Notes under the pieces: generated by a model
What the model saw: only the letters and a program-made list of their open reading frames with translations
Databases searched by the model: none
What the model was told of the DNA's origin: nothing
In this document: positions 7,001 through 17,000 of the stretch, piece by piece
Numbering within the stretch: the stretch's first letter is position 1
How the letters are laid out: every line of letters begins with the position of its first letter
Source: a virus
IMG/VR virus record: IMGVR_UViG_3300028596_000009
Coordinates: 102,824 to 166,823 of that record
Direction: 5' to 3' (one strand)
Length of the DNA: 64,000 nt
Made by a program: the position numbers and the translations under genes

Positions 7001-7560
7001 GACCCGGCAGGGAAGGGCACGACCACCTGGTAGCTGAAGTTACGTGCCGCGTTGTCGGCGTCCTGGACCAGCATGTCGAAGATGCCGCCCTCGCCGTACT
7101 CGTAGAAGGACTGGGTGACGCCGTCGCCCGGGTTGGTGCCGTTGGGGGAGCCGTCGCCGAAGGTGATGTTCACCGGCCCGTTGCCCTTGTTGTCGACGGT
7201 GATGAACGCCCGGCGGGATCCCGGCACATCGGTGGTGACCTCGACCTCCATGGGCGAGGTCGGGTCGACGGCCAGATCCGCCGCCTCGACAGTGATGTGG
7301 GTGTCGGTGAACTTCACCTTGGACACCTTGCCGTAGAAGACCTCGCGGCCCGAGCGGTCCATGAGGGAGAGGAACTCCCGGCCGGGCCAGGAGCGGGAGA
7401 CCAGGACGTAGGACTCGGCGTCCTCGCCCAGGGTGCGGCGGCACCACGAGACGCAGGCCGTCCAGGTGTTGTCGCCGAGGCCGACGGCGAGCGACGAGGG
7501 CTTCGCCTCGATCTTGGCAGGTATGCCACCTTCTGCGGTGATGTGCACCGTGTACGGCAT
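6997..7560 (-). CDS. Small PKD/Ig-like domain protein, possible virion decoration (187 aa)
   Basis: The start is placed at ATG 7560 because it follows AAGGAG at 7 bases; the in-frame extension upstream is not protein-like. The N-terminal part is a beta-rich domain of about 110 residues. The C-terminal part (about 113-187) has the PKD signature VNITFGDGSP ... FYEYGEGGIF, an Ig-like beta sandwich common on phage capsids and tails. It is a lone minus-strand gene within plus-strand genes. No signal peptide, so a virion-surface role is more likely than secretion. It could be a host-binding or decoration protein, and could be a substrate of the adjacent glycosyltransferase. Confidence 0.65.
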   Translation of the reverse strand: MPYTVHITAEGGIPAKIEAKPSSLAVGLGDNTWTACVSWCRRTLGEDAESYVLVSRSWPGREFLSLMDRSGREVFYGKVSKVKFTDTHITVEAADLAVDPTSPMEVEVTTDVPGSRRAFITVDNKGNGPVNITFGDGSPNGTNPGDGVTQSFYEYGEGGIFDMLVQDADNAARNFSYQVVVPFPAGS

Positions 7561-7736
7561 ACGGAACTCCTTCGTTTGACTGTGTGTCACCTTCCAGGGT
7601 GCCTCACAGGATCCGATAAGCAACGGGCTCGTTTGTGCGGTTCTGACGAAGCGTCGGGCGGTTGCCACGAAGGTCCAGACTGTCGGACGAAACGGTTATC
7701 CGGGTGCTGTCAGTGCTCGCATGTACGGTTCCTGAC

Positions 7737-8435
7737 GTGACCGACGACGACACTCAGGTCCGGGCGCGCGCGTTCATCCGGGACCTCATTCGCTTGACGA
7801 TGACCAACCCTTCCGACAGGGACAAGCAACGCCTTCCTGGGCCCAGTGATCTCGCGGATCCCTGTGACGTTTGCCTGGCGCGAAAGATAGCCCTGGCGTG
7901 TGGTATATCCACGCCCGAAGACCACAAGCGGAACTTCTCCCTCAAGGCATGGACGGGTACCGCGACCCACCAGAAGATCGAACATGATCTTCCTCGTGTG
8001 TACCCCCACGCCGAGCAGGAGATCACGGTCGAGATCGAGGACGTCGAGGGCCTCGGCATGGTCAAGGGACACGTCGACCTCTACGTCCCCCAGCACCGCA
8101 CCATGTGCGACTGGAAGACCACTGACCTGCGGAAACTGAAGACGTATCAGATGAACGGCGTCCCAGCTTCCCACTTCGGGCAGACGATGCTCTACATGCT
8201 CGGGCTGCGCCGTTCCGGCCGCGAAGTCGACACCGCGACCCTGTGCTACATCCCCCGCGACTCGAACAAGGAGTCAGATATATGGGTCGCTTCATGCTCC
8301 TTCCGAGAGGACGTTGCGGTAGGGTTGCTGGAACGAGCCAGGCGGCTTACGGCCACGGTTCGCGCAGGGGAGTTGGGCACTCTTGTGCCTGAAGAAGGGT
8401 GCTTCCCCTGCACGGTGCAGCCGAATCTGCGGTAA
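7737..8435 (+). CDS. Cas4/RecB-like PD-(D/E)XK exonuclease (232 aa)
   Basis: An N-terminal CDVC pair (about residue 44), THQKIEH, then GHVDLY and CDWKTTDLRK give the H...D...(D/E)xK nuclease core; a C-terminal CFPC completes the four-Cys set that holds a 4Fe-4S cluster in Cas4 and AddB-type nucleases. It would resect DNA 5' ends to make single strands for the RecT-like protein encoded next. Start is uncertain: GTG 7737 has no Shine-Dalgarno sequence, and ATG 7800 also precedes the conserved region. There is no CRISPR array or cas1 nearby, so it belongs to phage recombination rather than adaptation. Confidence 0.8.
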   Translation: MTDDDTQVRARAFIRDLIRLTMTNPSDRDKQRLPGPSDLADPCDVCLARKIALACGISTPEDHKRNFSLKAWTGTATHQKIEHDLPRVYPHAEQEITVEIEDVEGLGMVKGHVDLYVPQHRTMCDWKTTDLRKLKTYQMNGVPASHFGQTMLYMLGLRRSGREVDTATLCYIPRDSNKESDIWVASCSFREDVAVGLLERARRLTATVRAGELGTLVPEEGCFPCTVQPNLR

Positions 8436-8486
8436 CAAAAAGCGCTAGAAAACCACTGGGAATTCTGCATCTTCTGAGGAGAACGC

Positions 8487-9569
8487 GTGACGCTTCCCGC
8501 TGCACAGCCACCCCCGTCCGGGGCCCTGGTGGTCGCCCCCGCCAAGATCCTCACCTCGAACGAGCGGCACGACCTCGTCAAGTCCCTCTCGGGGTCCACG
8601 TTCCTGCCGACGCACTTCAGGAACAACGAGGCGAACATCTTCTACGCGGTCGAACTCGGCCAGTCCTTCGGGCTGGAGCCGGTCTCGATCATGAAGAACA
8701 TCCACGTCTTCGACGACGGACAGGGCCGTATCCAGGCCGCCCTCTCGGCGGACCTCATGGTCTCCCTCGCGCGGCGCGCGGGGCACGTCGTCCACGTGAA
8801 GGCCACCAAGTCCAAGGCCATCGCGACCCTCGTGCGCGGCGAACTGCTGACCATGGAGGTCGACCGGCTCAAGGCGCTGGCCGAACTCGGCCTGCCGCTC
8901 AAGGACTACTTCACCTTCGAGGAAGTGTGGTCCGAGGAAGACGCCATGACGGCGGGTCTGCTCGGCAAGGGCAACTGGAAGAAGTACCCGCGCGCCATGC
9001 TCCAGGCCCGAGCGAAGGCCGCCATCGTGCGCGCCGCCGCCTCCGAGGTGCTCATCCAGATGTCCGACGCCTCCGCACAGCACGGCGGTCTCATCGTCCA
9101 CGGCGAGCGCATCATGCCGGTCACCACGCACACGGCCGACGAACTCGGCGACGACTCCTCCTTCGAAGTGGACGGCGAGATCCGGATCGAGCGCGCCGAC
9201 CGTGCCTCCAGGAGCAGGACCGCGCCGGTACGGATGAACGCTGACGTCCAGGCCCCGGCGAAGCCCGTCCAGGCGCCTGCCGCCATCCCGGCCCAGCCCT
9301 CCGGCATCCCGAAGCAGACCAACCAGGAAGTCGTCGACTACGTCAAGGCGAACACCGCCACCTCCGTGGCGAAGACCGCGAACGACATAGCCGAGAACGC
9401 CGGGTTCACGGCGGACGACAAGACGAAGCGCCTGATCGCTCTGCACGCCGCGCTGAAGTACCTCGGTCGCCTCACCGAGAAGATCGAAGCCCCCGAAGGC
9501 GTCATGCCCATCGGAGATTTCATCGTCTCGCTGACCACCCAGGTCAAGTCCGCCGCCCCGGCGAAGTAA
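8487..9569 (+). CDS. recT: RecT-like single-strand annealing protein (360 aa)
   Basis: Residues about 50-190 follow the RecT pattern: NIFYAVELGQSFGLEPVSIM, then a region with repeated AxLSADLMVSLARRAGH, and a conserved W-KKYPRAMLQARAKAAIVR block. The C-terminal third is Ala/Pro-rich and then helical. It would coat single strands and anneal homologous sequences during replication and recombination, working with the nuclease encoded immediately upstream. GTG start 5 bases after GAGGAG. Confidence 0.8.
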   Translation: MTLPAAQPPPSGALVVAPAKILTSNERHDLVKSLSGSTFLPTHFRNNEANIFYAVELGQSFGLEPVSIMKNIHVFDDGQGRIQAALSADLMVSLARRAGHVVHVKATKSKAIATLVRGELLTMEVDRLKALAELGLPLKDYFTFEEVWSEEDAMTAGLLGKGNWKKYPRAMLQARAKAAIVRAAASEVLIQMSDASAQHGGLIVHGERIMPVTTHTADELGDDSSFEVDGEIRIERADRASRSRTAPVRMNADVQAPAKPVQAPAAIPAQPSGIPKQTNQEVVDYVKANTATSVAKTANDIAENAGFTADDKTKRLIALHAALKYLGRLTEKIEAPEGVMPIGDFIVSLTTQVKSAAPAK

Positions 9570-9588
9570 CCCCAGAAGGAGAAGCATC

Positions 9589-10641
9589 ATGACCGACGAC
9601 CCGTTCGCGAACCTCGGCGCCACCGGCGCGAAGGACGAGCCGCAGGACGCCCCCGCCGCCGTCGCCGTCGCGGAGCCCAGCTCCGACAGCACGGACCTCG
9701 ACGACTACTTCGCCACCGAGATGACCATCGGCGAGGAGGAGTTCAAGCAGCCGCAGGAGCGCATCCAGTACAAGATGCCCGAGGACAAGACGTGGGTCCC
9801 CGTCGTCATCCTCGACGCCAAGATCGGCCAGCGCGACATGAACGTGATGGTCGCCAAGGACGGCGAGAAGACCGCCGAGCTGCGGTCCATCGACCGGTTC
9901 GAGCTGGAGTGCCAGCACGCCACCGACGTCTACGGCGAACGTTCCTGGCCGTACCTGCTCTCCGCCCCGGTCTTCGACCTGGAGATGCCGACCAAGTCGG
10001 GCCGCACCTGGACCAAGTCGTCCGGCCGCAAGCTCCTCGCCGCGACCCGCGTCACCAAGCCGGGCCAGCGCATCACCAAGGACACGCTCGACGAGCTGGC
10101 CGAAGCGATGAAGGGCAAGGTCGTCATGGCCCAGATCCGCATCGTCGAGAAGAAGAACAAGGAGCGCGTCCCGCTCAAGGACTCCTCCGGCACCATCCTG
10201 CGCGCCCGCGTGGACGACGAGGACGAGTACGTGCGCATCGTGAAGAACGACGCGGGCGAGCTGGTCATGGAGGCCACCGGCCAGATCTGCCCCGTCGGCG
10301 CCGAGTCGCTCCTCAAGGTCGAGGACTACTACCTCATCCCCGATGAGACCGGCCGCATCGTCCACACGATGGAGGAGACGATCCGCTACTTCGACAACCT
10401 CCAGGACGACGTGGCGCCGGTCCCGAACCGCGACGTGGCGTACACCAGGCTCGACGGCAAGCAGGGCAAGGCTGAGGTCACCATGGAGACCGTCGGCGCC
10501 ATGACCACCCGCCCGCTGAAGGTCGGCACCGAGGTCTCCGCCGTCGTCGGCAAGGCCGGTGAGGTCATCCGCCTGTCGTGGATCGGTTCGGCCTGGAACG
10601 AGGTCGAACTCGCCGGGGGAACCGACGTCTTCAAGGGCTGA
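9589..10641 (+). CDS. Unknown protein in the recombination operon (350 aa)
   Basis: Follows recT by 19 bases with its own Shine-Dalgarno sequence (AGAAGGAG). The N-terminus (about 45 residues) is acidic, Ala-rich and probably disordered. The middle (about 60-245) is highly charged with alternating beta-like stretches (VPVVILDAKIGQRDMNVMVAKD, VVMAQIRIVEKKNKERV), and a C-terminal domain of about 60 residues has the rhythm of a small beta barrel. The context suggests a DNA-binding partner of RecT or a single-strand-binding function, but no diagnostic motif is visible. Confidence 0.65.
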   Translation: MTDDPFANLGATGAKDEPQDAPAAVAVAEPSSDSTDLDDYFATEMTIGEEEFKQPQERIQYKMPEDKTWVPVVILDAKIGQRDMNVMVAKDGEKTAELRSIDRFELECQHATDVYGERSWPYLLSAPVFDLEMPTKSGRTWTKSSGRKLLAATRVTKPGQRITKDTLDELAEAMKGKVVMAQIRIVEKKNKERVPLKDSSGTILRARVDDEDEYVRIVKNDAGELVMEATGQICPVGAESLLKVEDYYLIPDETGRIVHTMEETIRYFDNLQDDVAPVPNRDVAYTRLDGKQGKAEVTMETVGAMTTRPLKVGTEVSAVVGKAGEVIRLSWIGSAWNEVELAGGTDVFKG

Positions 10642-10735
10642 AACCGGTCAGGCCCCGAACGGGCCGCCGCCGGAAGCCAGGTGGTTGAATCGGGTCATAG
10701 CCCACACCACTGAGCGAACGGCCTGAAAGAAGGTG

Positions 10736-10763
10736 AGGGCGGGAGACTTGGATCTCCCGCCCT
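10736..10763 (+). terminator. Perfect 11-bp hairpin terminator
   Basis: AGGGCGGGAGA (10736-10746) pairs with TCTCCCGCCCT (10753-10763) across a 6-base loop and is followed by TACTGG. It ends the nuclease-recT transcript before the primase-helicase gene. A smaller GGCCC/GGGCC stem lies at about 10651-10665. Confidence 0.65.
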
Positions 10764-10819
10764 TACTGGTGGCCGGTGTCAGGACCGACCGCCAACCGTC
10801 GAACGAAGAAGGATCCGCG

Positions 10820-13099
10820 ATGAGCTTTACGTTCTTCGACACCCTGTTCCCGGGACAGAGCAGCGACGGCCAGGATCTAGGGTACGTGGTTCTGGCCCTG
10901 TTTCCCGGAGGAACTTTCGACCCTTCCAAGGGCCCCGTACAGAACCATTTCTTCGCATGGCCGTCCCAGCGTGACGAGGTCGTGGCGTTCTGCCTGCACA
11001 ACAGCGAGAGCGACGTCTACACGGTTCCGGCGCTTTTCAAGACGCGTTCCAGCCGCAAGGCCGACAACATCGGGCACATGTGGTGCGTGTACGCCGACGC
11101 CGACACCCTGCCGCTGGAGAACCTGAAGGCCGAGCCGACCCTCATAGTCGAGACGTCTCCCGACCGGCACCACGCCTACTGGACCACGTCCTCCGACAAC
11201 CCCGAGGCGCTGACCGCCGTCTCCCGGGCCATCGCGCACACGCACGCCGACCAGGGCTGTGACCCGAGCGGCTGGGACGCCGGTCAGCTCCTTCGTGTGC
11301 CGGGCACCACGAACAACAAGTACGCGCAGATCGGCCTGGACCCCTTCGAGGTCCGCATCAAGAAGTCCGGCAACCCGTGGTCACTGGAGAAGCTGGCCGA
11401 CCTGTACCCGCCGCCGCCGAACGTGGCACGCGATCCCTCGGTGCAGGACATGCCGCCCCGGTCGAAGTGGTACCTGACTCCGCAGACCATCGAAGAGTCG
11501 TCGGAGATCTTCCACTACAACCCGGACATCTACCAGATGGCCAAATTGGAGCCCCGTCTCGAACAGGACTGGTCCGCCACCATGTGGCGCCTGCTGTGCG
11601 AACTGTCGCGGGTGGGGTGCTCGCGTGAGACCGCGCTGTTCATCGCCAGCGACGCCGAGTGTAACAAGTACAAGCGCGACGGCAGGCCCACGGAGGAGCT
11701 GTGGGTCGAGCTGACCAAGGCGTTCGACGACCCGGCCAACGCTCCGGTCACCACCTCCCTGGAGGCCGCCGAGCGAACCCGCCTGGACGCCTCGGCGAAC
11801 AACCCCGAGAACAAGATGAAGGCGTTCCTGGAGTCCGTGGAGATCCTCCACGCCGGTGAGCGCGAGATGGTCCCCGACGACACCTTCGTGGACCGGTATG
11901 TGGCCTGGGCGTCCACCCGGACCGACGCGCCCGAGATCTACCACCGGTCCGGCGCCGTCACCATGCTGACCGCGATATTCGGGGAGTTCGGCTCCTGCCC
12001 CACCAAGTTCGACTCGAACCTGACCCTGTGGTTCCTGCTGCTCGGCCCCACCACCCGGGCCCGCAAGACGACCGCCATGATGCTCTGGGTCGACCTCCTC
12101 GGCGACCTCGAAGACCACCGGTACAACTACCTACTGGGCTCCGACGTCACCTCTGAGGCGCTGTCCGCGATCCTTCCCAAGCGCAACGGCCGCACCTCCC
12201 TGTTCTACCGCGACGAGGCACACGGTCTGCTGTACGAGCAGGACAAGAAGCGCTACCTGGCCGGTCTGCGTGAGCACATGACCGAGCTGTTCGGTGGTCG
12301 CGTTCGCAAAGCGATGCGTGCCTCGACGGCAACCTCCGACGAGGAAGACGCCCACACCGGCAACGTCACCACCAACTTCGTGATGTTCCTGTGCGGCACC
12401 CTGGACCAGGTGACCCAGGCCCTGACGATCGACGACTACCAGTCCGGCCACCTCGCCCGGTTCCTCGTCTCGGAGGCCGACCCGCCGCCGCTGACCCGTG
12501 AGTCGATGTACATCGAGCAGTACGACGGCATCGACCGCTCCGAGGACCCCTGGCGCCAGCGGCTGATCGACGAGCTGTCCGACGCGCGCGAGTACTGGCA
12601 GAACATCACCGTGCCCGGCAAGCTCAAGATGGTGCCGTTCGACAAGGAAGCCTGGAAGCGTCTCCAGGACGCCCGGTTCGAGATCTACGTGGCGGCACAG
12701 AACGACCCTCAGGCCGAGGCCCTGCTGCCGACCATCGACCGCATGGGCAACTCGATGATGAAGTGCGCCGTGCTGCTGGCCATGTCGGACAAGACGCCCA
12801 CGGTGCGGATGCGTCACGTCCTGAAGGCGATGAGCCTCTCGGAGGAGTGGTACGCCTCGACGGCGAAGATCGCCGGAAAGATCATGCACTCCGCCTGGTC
12901 CTCCCGCCAGGAAGAGATCCTGAAGGCCATCGGCTCGAACGTGGACGGCATCACGGAGTCCGAGCTGTACAAGCGCTTCCGCACCAAGATGCAGGAGAAG
13001 GAGATCGAGTCCGACCTGTCGATGCTGATCAAGTCGAAAATGATCAACAAGATCATCGAGAAGAAGAGGATCCGATACATCCGAGTCAGCAGGATCTGA
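10820..13099 (+). CDS. Primase-helicase (759 aa)
   Basis: ATG 10820 follows AAGGAT; the in-frame upstream start at 10733 lies in the terminator. The N-terminal about 200 residues match RepB-type archaeo-eukaryotic primase: a DxD pair in VYADADT, LIVETSPDRHHAYW, and DAGQLLRVPGTTNNKY. A linker follows. Then residues about 400-560 form a P-loop ATPase of the D5/DUF3987 kind, with a divergent Walker A (GPTTRARKTT in place of GxxGxGK[ST]) and a Walker B-like SLFYRDEAHGLL. A C-terminal winged-helix-like segment follows. It would unwind DNA and lay primers at the phage fork. The degenerate Walker A is notable. Confidence 0.8.
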   Translation: MSFTFFDTLFPGQSSDGQDLGYVVLALFPGGTFDPSKGPVQNHFFAWPSQRDEVVAFCLHNSESDVYTVPALFKTRSSRKADNIGHMWCVYADADTLPLENLKAEPTLIVETSPDRHHAYWTTSSDNPEALTAVSRAIAHTHADQGCDPSGWDAGQLLRVPGTTNNKYAQIGLDPFEVRIKKSGNPWSLEKLADLYPPPPNVARDPSVQDMPPRSKWYLTPQTIEESSEIFHYNPDIYQMAKLEPRLEQDWSATMWRLLCELSRVGCSRETALFIASDAECNKYKRDGRPTEELWVELTKAFDDPANAPVTTSLEAAERTRLDASANNPENKMKAFLESVEILHAGEREMVPDDTFVDRYVAWASTRTDAPEIYHRSGAVTMLTAIFGEFGSCPTKFDSNLTLWFLLLGPTTRARKTTAMMLWVDLLGDLEDHRYNYLLGSDVTSEALSAILPKRNGRTSLFYRDEAHGLLYEQDKKRYLAGLREHMTELFGGRVRKAMRASTATSDEEDAHTGNVTTNFVMFLCGTLDQVTQALTIDDYQSGHLARFLVSEADPPPLTRESMYIEQYDGIDRSEDPWRQRLIDELSDAREYWQNITVPGKLKMVPFDKEAWKRLQDARFEIYVAAQNDPQAEALLPTIDRMGNSMMKCAVLLAMSDKTPTVRMRHVLKAMSLSEEWYASTAKIAGKIMHSAWSSRQEEILKAIGSNVDGITESELYKRFRTKMQEKEIESDLSMLIKSKMINKIIEKKRIRYIRVSRI

Positions 13100-13123
13100 C
13101 GCACAGGAAAGAAAAGAGCTGCC

Positions 13124-14059
13124 GTGCCCCGCCGCCCCACCGGACGCGCACCGGGGCGGCCCAGGGGACCCGTCACAGCGGAAGGAAAGATCGAACGGGC
13201 CCGCACCATTCTCCCGGATGTGCGGGCCTTCCCGTTTCTGTGCAACGCCGTCGACCGCTCCCTGGCCGCACCCGACACGGTGCTGCGTCGTGAGCAGACC
13301 TCGGACTCCCGCAACGTGATTCTCGTTCACCACTACACCCCCGCAGAACGCGGTCAGATCCTGGCCTTCGCCTGGTGGGTGCACACGAACAGAAGCCGCT
13401 GGGACCGGGAAGAACTCCGAGCCGCCGTCATGATCCTGTCTCCGCTGATGATGTTCTCCTCCTCGTTCTTCGAGGAGATGTCAGGGATTCCCGGGTCGAC
13501 AGTCAAGAAAATCATGGTCAAGCCGCCCCAGGTTACGGCCGCCCGTGTCACCGGCACCTGCGACATGGTCGTCATCCACCGACTCCTGGAATCCGCAGCT
13601 CAGGGCATGGCAGAATACCGGGAGACCGTCCGGGAGTTGTCGATCGCCAAAGGGATTCCCGGCGCGATGCTGGCTCGAATCTCCGGCATTCCCAGGGAAG
13701 TTCTGATCCGTCCCGAGCGAGGAGTCAACTTCTTCGCCGAGAAGCCCGACCTCCTCATGGAGCGCGTCTGCACCGCGAACCAGCGCATCACGTACATCAG
13801 CAGGAACCCTCAGGAAAGGAGAGGATATGACCCACAGCCTGGTAATCAGCGGGCCGTCCGTGATGCCCTCGCAGGTACGTATCTGGGTGAATTCTGTGCT
13901 ACCCATGCTCCCGTACCCGACGACGGCGCGCTTCCGTACCACTTCGCAATCCCTGGGTTCCCCGTTCGGCGTCAGGGGGATCCCGTCGGAATCGACGACC
14001 TGCGAAGGATGCAGGAGTGGCAGATGCTCTACCACCTTCCGATTTCCGCCGCTCTATGA
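13124..14059 (+). CDS. Unknown protein overlapping the polymerase gene (311 aa)
   Basis: GTG start behind AGGAAAGAAAAG. The product is basic at its N-terminus (a Pro/Arg-rich stretch), then helical. Residues 110-220 contain two small helix-turn-helix-like units (MSGIPGSTVKKIM and ISGIPREVLI). No enzyme motif is seen. Its last 233 bases lie in another frame over the start of the polymerase frame. Protein-like sequence continues to the TGA at 14057-14059, exactly where protein-like sequence begins in the polymerase frame. Either the two genes overlap extensively or they are joined by a +1 frameshift. Function unknown; position suggests a replication accessory factor. Confidence 0.6.
   Translation: MPRRPTGRAPGRPRGPVTAEGKIERARTILPDVRAFPFLCNAVDRSLAAPDTVLRREQTSDSRNVILVHHYTPAERGQILAFAWWVHTNRSRWDREELRAAVMILSPLMMFSSSFFEEMSGIPGSTVKKIMVKPPQVTAARVTGTCDMVVIHRLLESAAQGMAEYRETVRELSIAKGIPGAMLARISGIPREVLIRPERGVNFFAEKPDLLMERVCTANQRITYISRNPQERRGYDPQPGNQRAVRDALAGTYLGEFCATHAPVPDDGALPYHFAIPGFPVRRQGDPVGIDDLRRMQEWQMLYHLPISAAL
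13812..13824 (+). promoter_or_regulatory. Ribosome binding site used to set the polymerase start
   Basis: AGGAAAGGAGAGG with its GGAG core 5 bases before ATG 13827 is one of the best Shine-Dalgarno sequences in the window. It supports initiation there, even though the following about 75 codons look weakly protein-like. Confidence 0.55.
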
Positions 14060-17000
14060 CCTGCGCGCCCGCGCCAACACCCGCGAGGTCATCCTCGCCA
14101 ACCTGCTCCGCGCAGTCCGCCACATCGCTGGGGAAGACATACCCAAGCCCGACGGCGTGTACCGGCTGCTCACCTCCCGCGAGGAAGCCGAATCCTGGAT
14201 CAAGGTCCGGCAGAAGACCCACGTCCTCGCCATCGACATCGAGGGCGACGGCAACCCCGACACCGTCCACCCCTCCCGCCACGAGATCCTGTGCCTCGGG
14301 ATCCACGACGGGGCCGAGACGGTCGTCCTGCCCGAGGAGCTGTTCCTTCCCGGACTGTGGCCCGAACTGGCCGACCTGCTCGAAGGTGCCGTCACCGTGG
14401 CACACAACGGCAAGTTCGACGCCGCCGTCCTCGGCTGGGTCCTGCGGGGAACGAACAACCCGATCCACATCACGCACGACACGATGCTCGCCCACTACGC
14501 CCTGTGGCCCGCCGGAGGCAACGACGACGAGCATGCCGACAAGTCCTCCACGGCCTTCGCGTACCACGGCCTGAAGCTCCTCGGCGTCCTCTACAACGGC
14601 GTCGAGAACTGGGCGCTGGACCGCTCCGAGTACGAGAACATGCGCTCCGTCCCTCTGAAGCGGCTGTGGAAGTACAACGCCGAGGACGTCCAGCACACCC
14701 ACCTGCTGCTCCAGTTCTTCCGTGACCAGTTCCGCCTGCGGCCCGAGCAGCTCCATGCCTACATGACCGTCTTGATGCCCGCTTCCAACCACCTCACGTG
14801 GCAGGAGGACTCCGGCGTCTGTGTCGATGTGCCCTACGTTCAGACCGAGCTGGTACCCGGCATGACGCAGGAGGTCGAAGACCTCACCCGGGACCTCATC
14901 TACAAGGCGAACCTGATCCTGCCCGGCCACGCGTGGCCCCTGGTCGCGCCCGCGAAACGGCTGCCGGGGGAGACTTCCAAGGAGGCCCGCCGGTTCAACC
15001 CGGGCTCGGCCGACCAGGTCCGCGTCATCCTGGAGAGCCAGGGCGTCGAGCTGCCCGTCGACCGTGAGTCGAAGTCGAAGAAGGGCTCCACGTCCAAGCG
15101 GACCCTGGAGCTGCTGATGCGCGACTCCCGCAAGGGAGACCCGTTCCTCACCAGGCTGCTGGAGCGGCGCAAGGTTGAGAAGATCCTCGGTACGTACGCC
15201 AACCCCCTGGCCACCCGGTCGCACACCAACCACCCCTACCAGGGTCTGCGTGTCTTCCCCGGACTCCACCTGCACAAGACGCTCACCGGCCGTCTGGCGT
15301 CGTCGAACCCGAACATCCAGAACCAGCCCAAGCTGGCCACGATCCGGCGCGCCTACATCCCCTCAGGGCCCGGCCGGGTGGTCTTCCAGGTCGACTACAG
15401 CCAGGCCGAGCTGCGGGTCATGGCCGTCCTCGGCAAGGACCGATTTCTTACCAAGATCTTCAAGGACCCCAGCCTCGACGTCTTCGACGGCATGATGCCC
15501 GGCATTTTCGCTGACATCGACTTCGAGAAAAACCCCGAGAAATACTCGGAATTGCGTCGTCCACTTAAGGCGTGCGTCCCGCTCGACACGATGATCCTCA
15601 CCAAGCGGGGCTGGCTGAAGCACGACGAGGTCCGCATCGGCGACGAGACGCCCGGTCTGACTGCCACCGGTCGTACTGAGTGGACTCGCATCAGCGCCAT
15701 CCACCACCCCGGCAAGCAGAAGGTCTACCGCCTCGGACACTCCCGTTGGAGCTTCCTGTGCACCTCCGACCACCGGTGGGCCGTAGGGAAGCGCAACCGC
15801 AGGGCGAACCAGTACGGCGAGCCGGTCATGGTCGAGGCCAAGGACATCACCAAGGACTCGGTGATCTACGTGGCCGGTGAGCTGGCGGATGAGAACATCT
15901 CCTTCCTCACGGACGACGAGGTGCGCATCCTGGCCTGGATCCAGTCGGACGGGTACCTGAAGGTGGCACAGTCCACCGGTGGCCCCTCCCAGGGTCGTGA
16001 TGGATCCAAGCGCCAGGTGAACGCTTCGATACAGCAGGCCAAGCCGCAGTGCGTCGAGGAGATCAAGGAGCTGCTGAGGGACGTTCCGCACGGCGTGGGT
16101 GTGCGTCCTGGAGTGAACCACGAGACGGCGTACGACTTCCGCCTCTCCAGCCCCTGGACGCGTGACCTGCTCAGCCGAGCCAGACTCCTAGACGGAGGGA
16201 TCGAGGACTTCGTTCTCCGGCTCCCGGCTGCCCAGCGACACATCTGGCTGGACACCTTCTGGAAGGCTGAGGGGCACATGAACGGCAAGGCCCGCTGCAT
16301 CACCCAGAAGCGCGGCGAGAAGGCCGACGCCATCGCCCTGGCGGGATACCTGTGCGGCTACCGGGTCAGCGTCACCACCCACACCAAGGGAAGCGGTGTC
16401 GTCAAGATCCTGCTCAGCCACGTGACCGACGTGGGCACCAACACCATGACCATGACCGAGCACTCCGAGGAAGAGGTCTGGTGCGTCACCACGGAGAACG
16501 GTAACTGGACCGCCCGCCAGGGTGACGTGACGGCCAACACGGGTAACTGCGTCTACGGGCTCGCCTTCGCCAGAGGTGCGAAAGATATCGCGGAAGACCT
16601 CGGAATGGAGACCGCCTACGCGCAGGGAATCATCGACGGCTTCCTCTCCTCCGCGCTCGGCGTGACCCGGTGGCGGCAGGACGTCATCGACCACATCCAG
16701 TACGAGATCCCCCTGGTCAGCCGTCTCGGCCGGTACTTCCTCCACCAGCCCGTCAACGACAAGAACCGCGACGACATCAACCGCTCCGCCCTGTCGTTCC
16801 TGCCCCAGTCCTCCGCCTCCGACTGCTGCCTGCTGGCCGCCGTGGAGCTGGGCAAGCACATCCGCAGCAACGACCTCGACTGGGACATGAGCGCCCTCAT
16901 CCACGACGCGATCATCCTCGACGTCCCGCAGGACCAGGTCGAGGAGGCGATGAAGGTCACCGGCGACTTCATGGTGGCGTCGGCGGCCAAGTGGTTCCCC

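Noticed and set aside
7737-8435. Cas4 annotation as a CRISPR adaptation factor
   Set aside because: Context of recT and replication genes supports a recombination nuclease.
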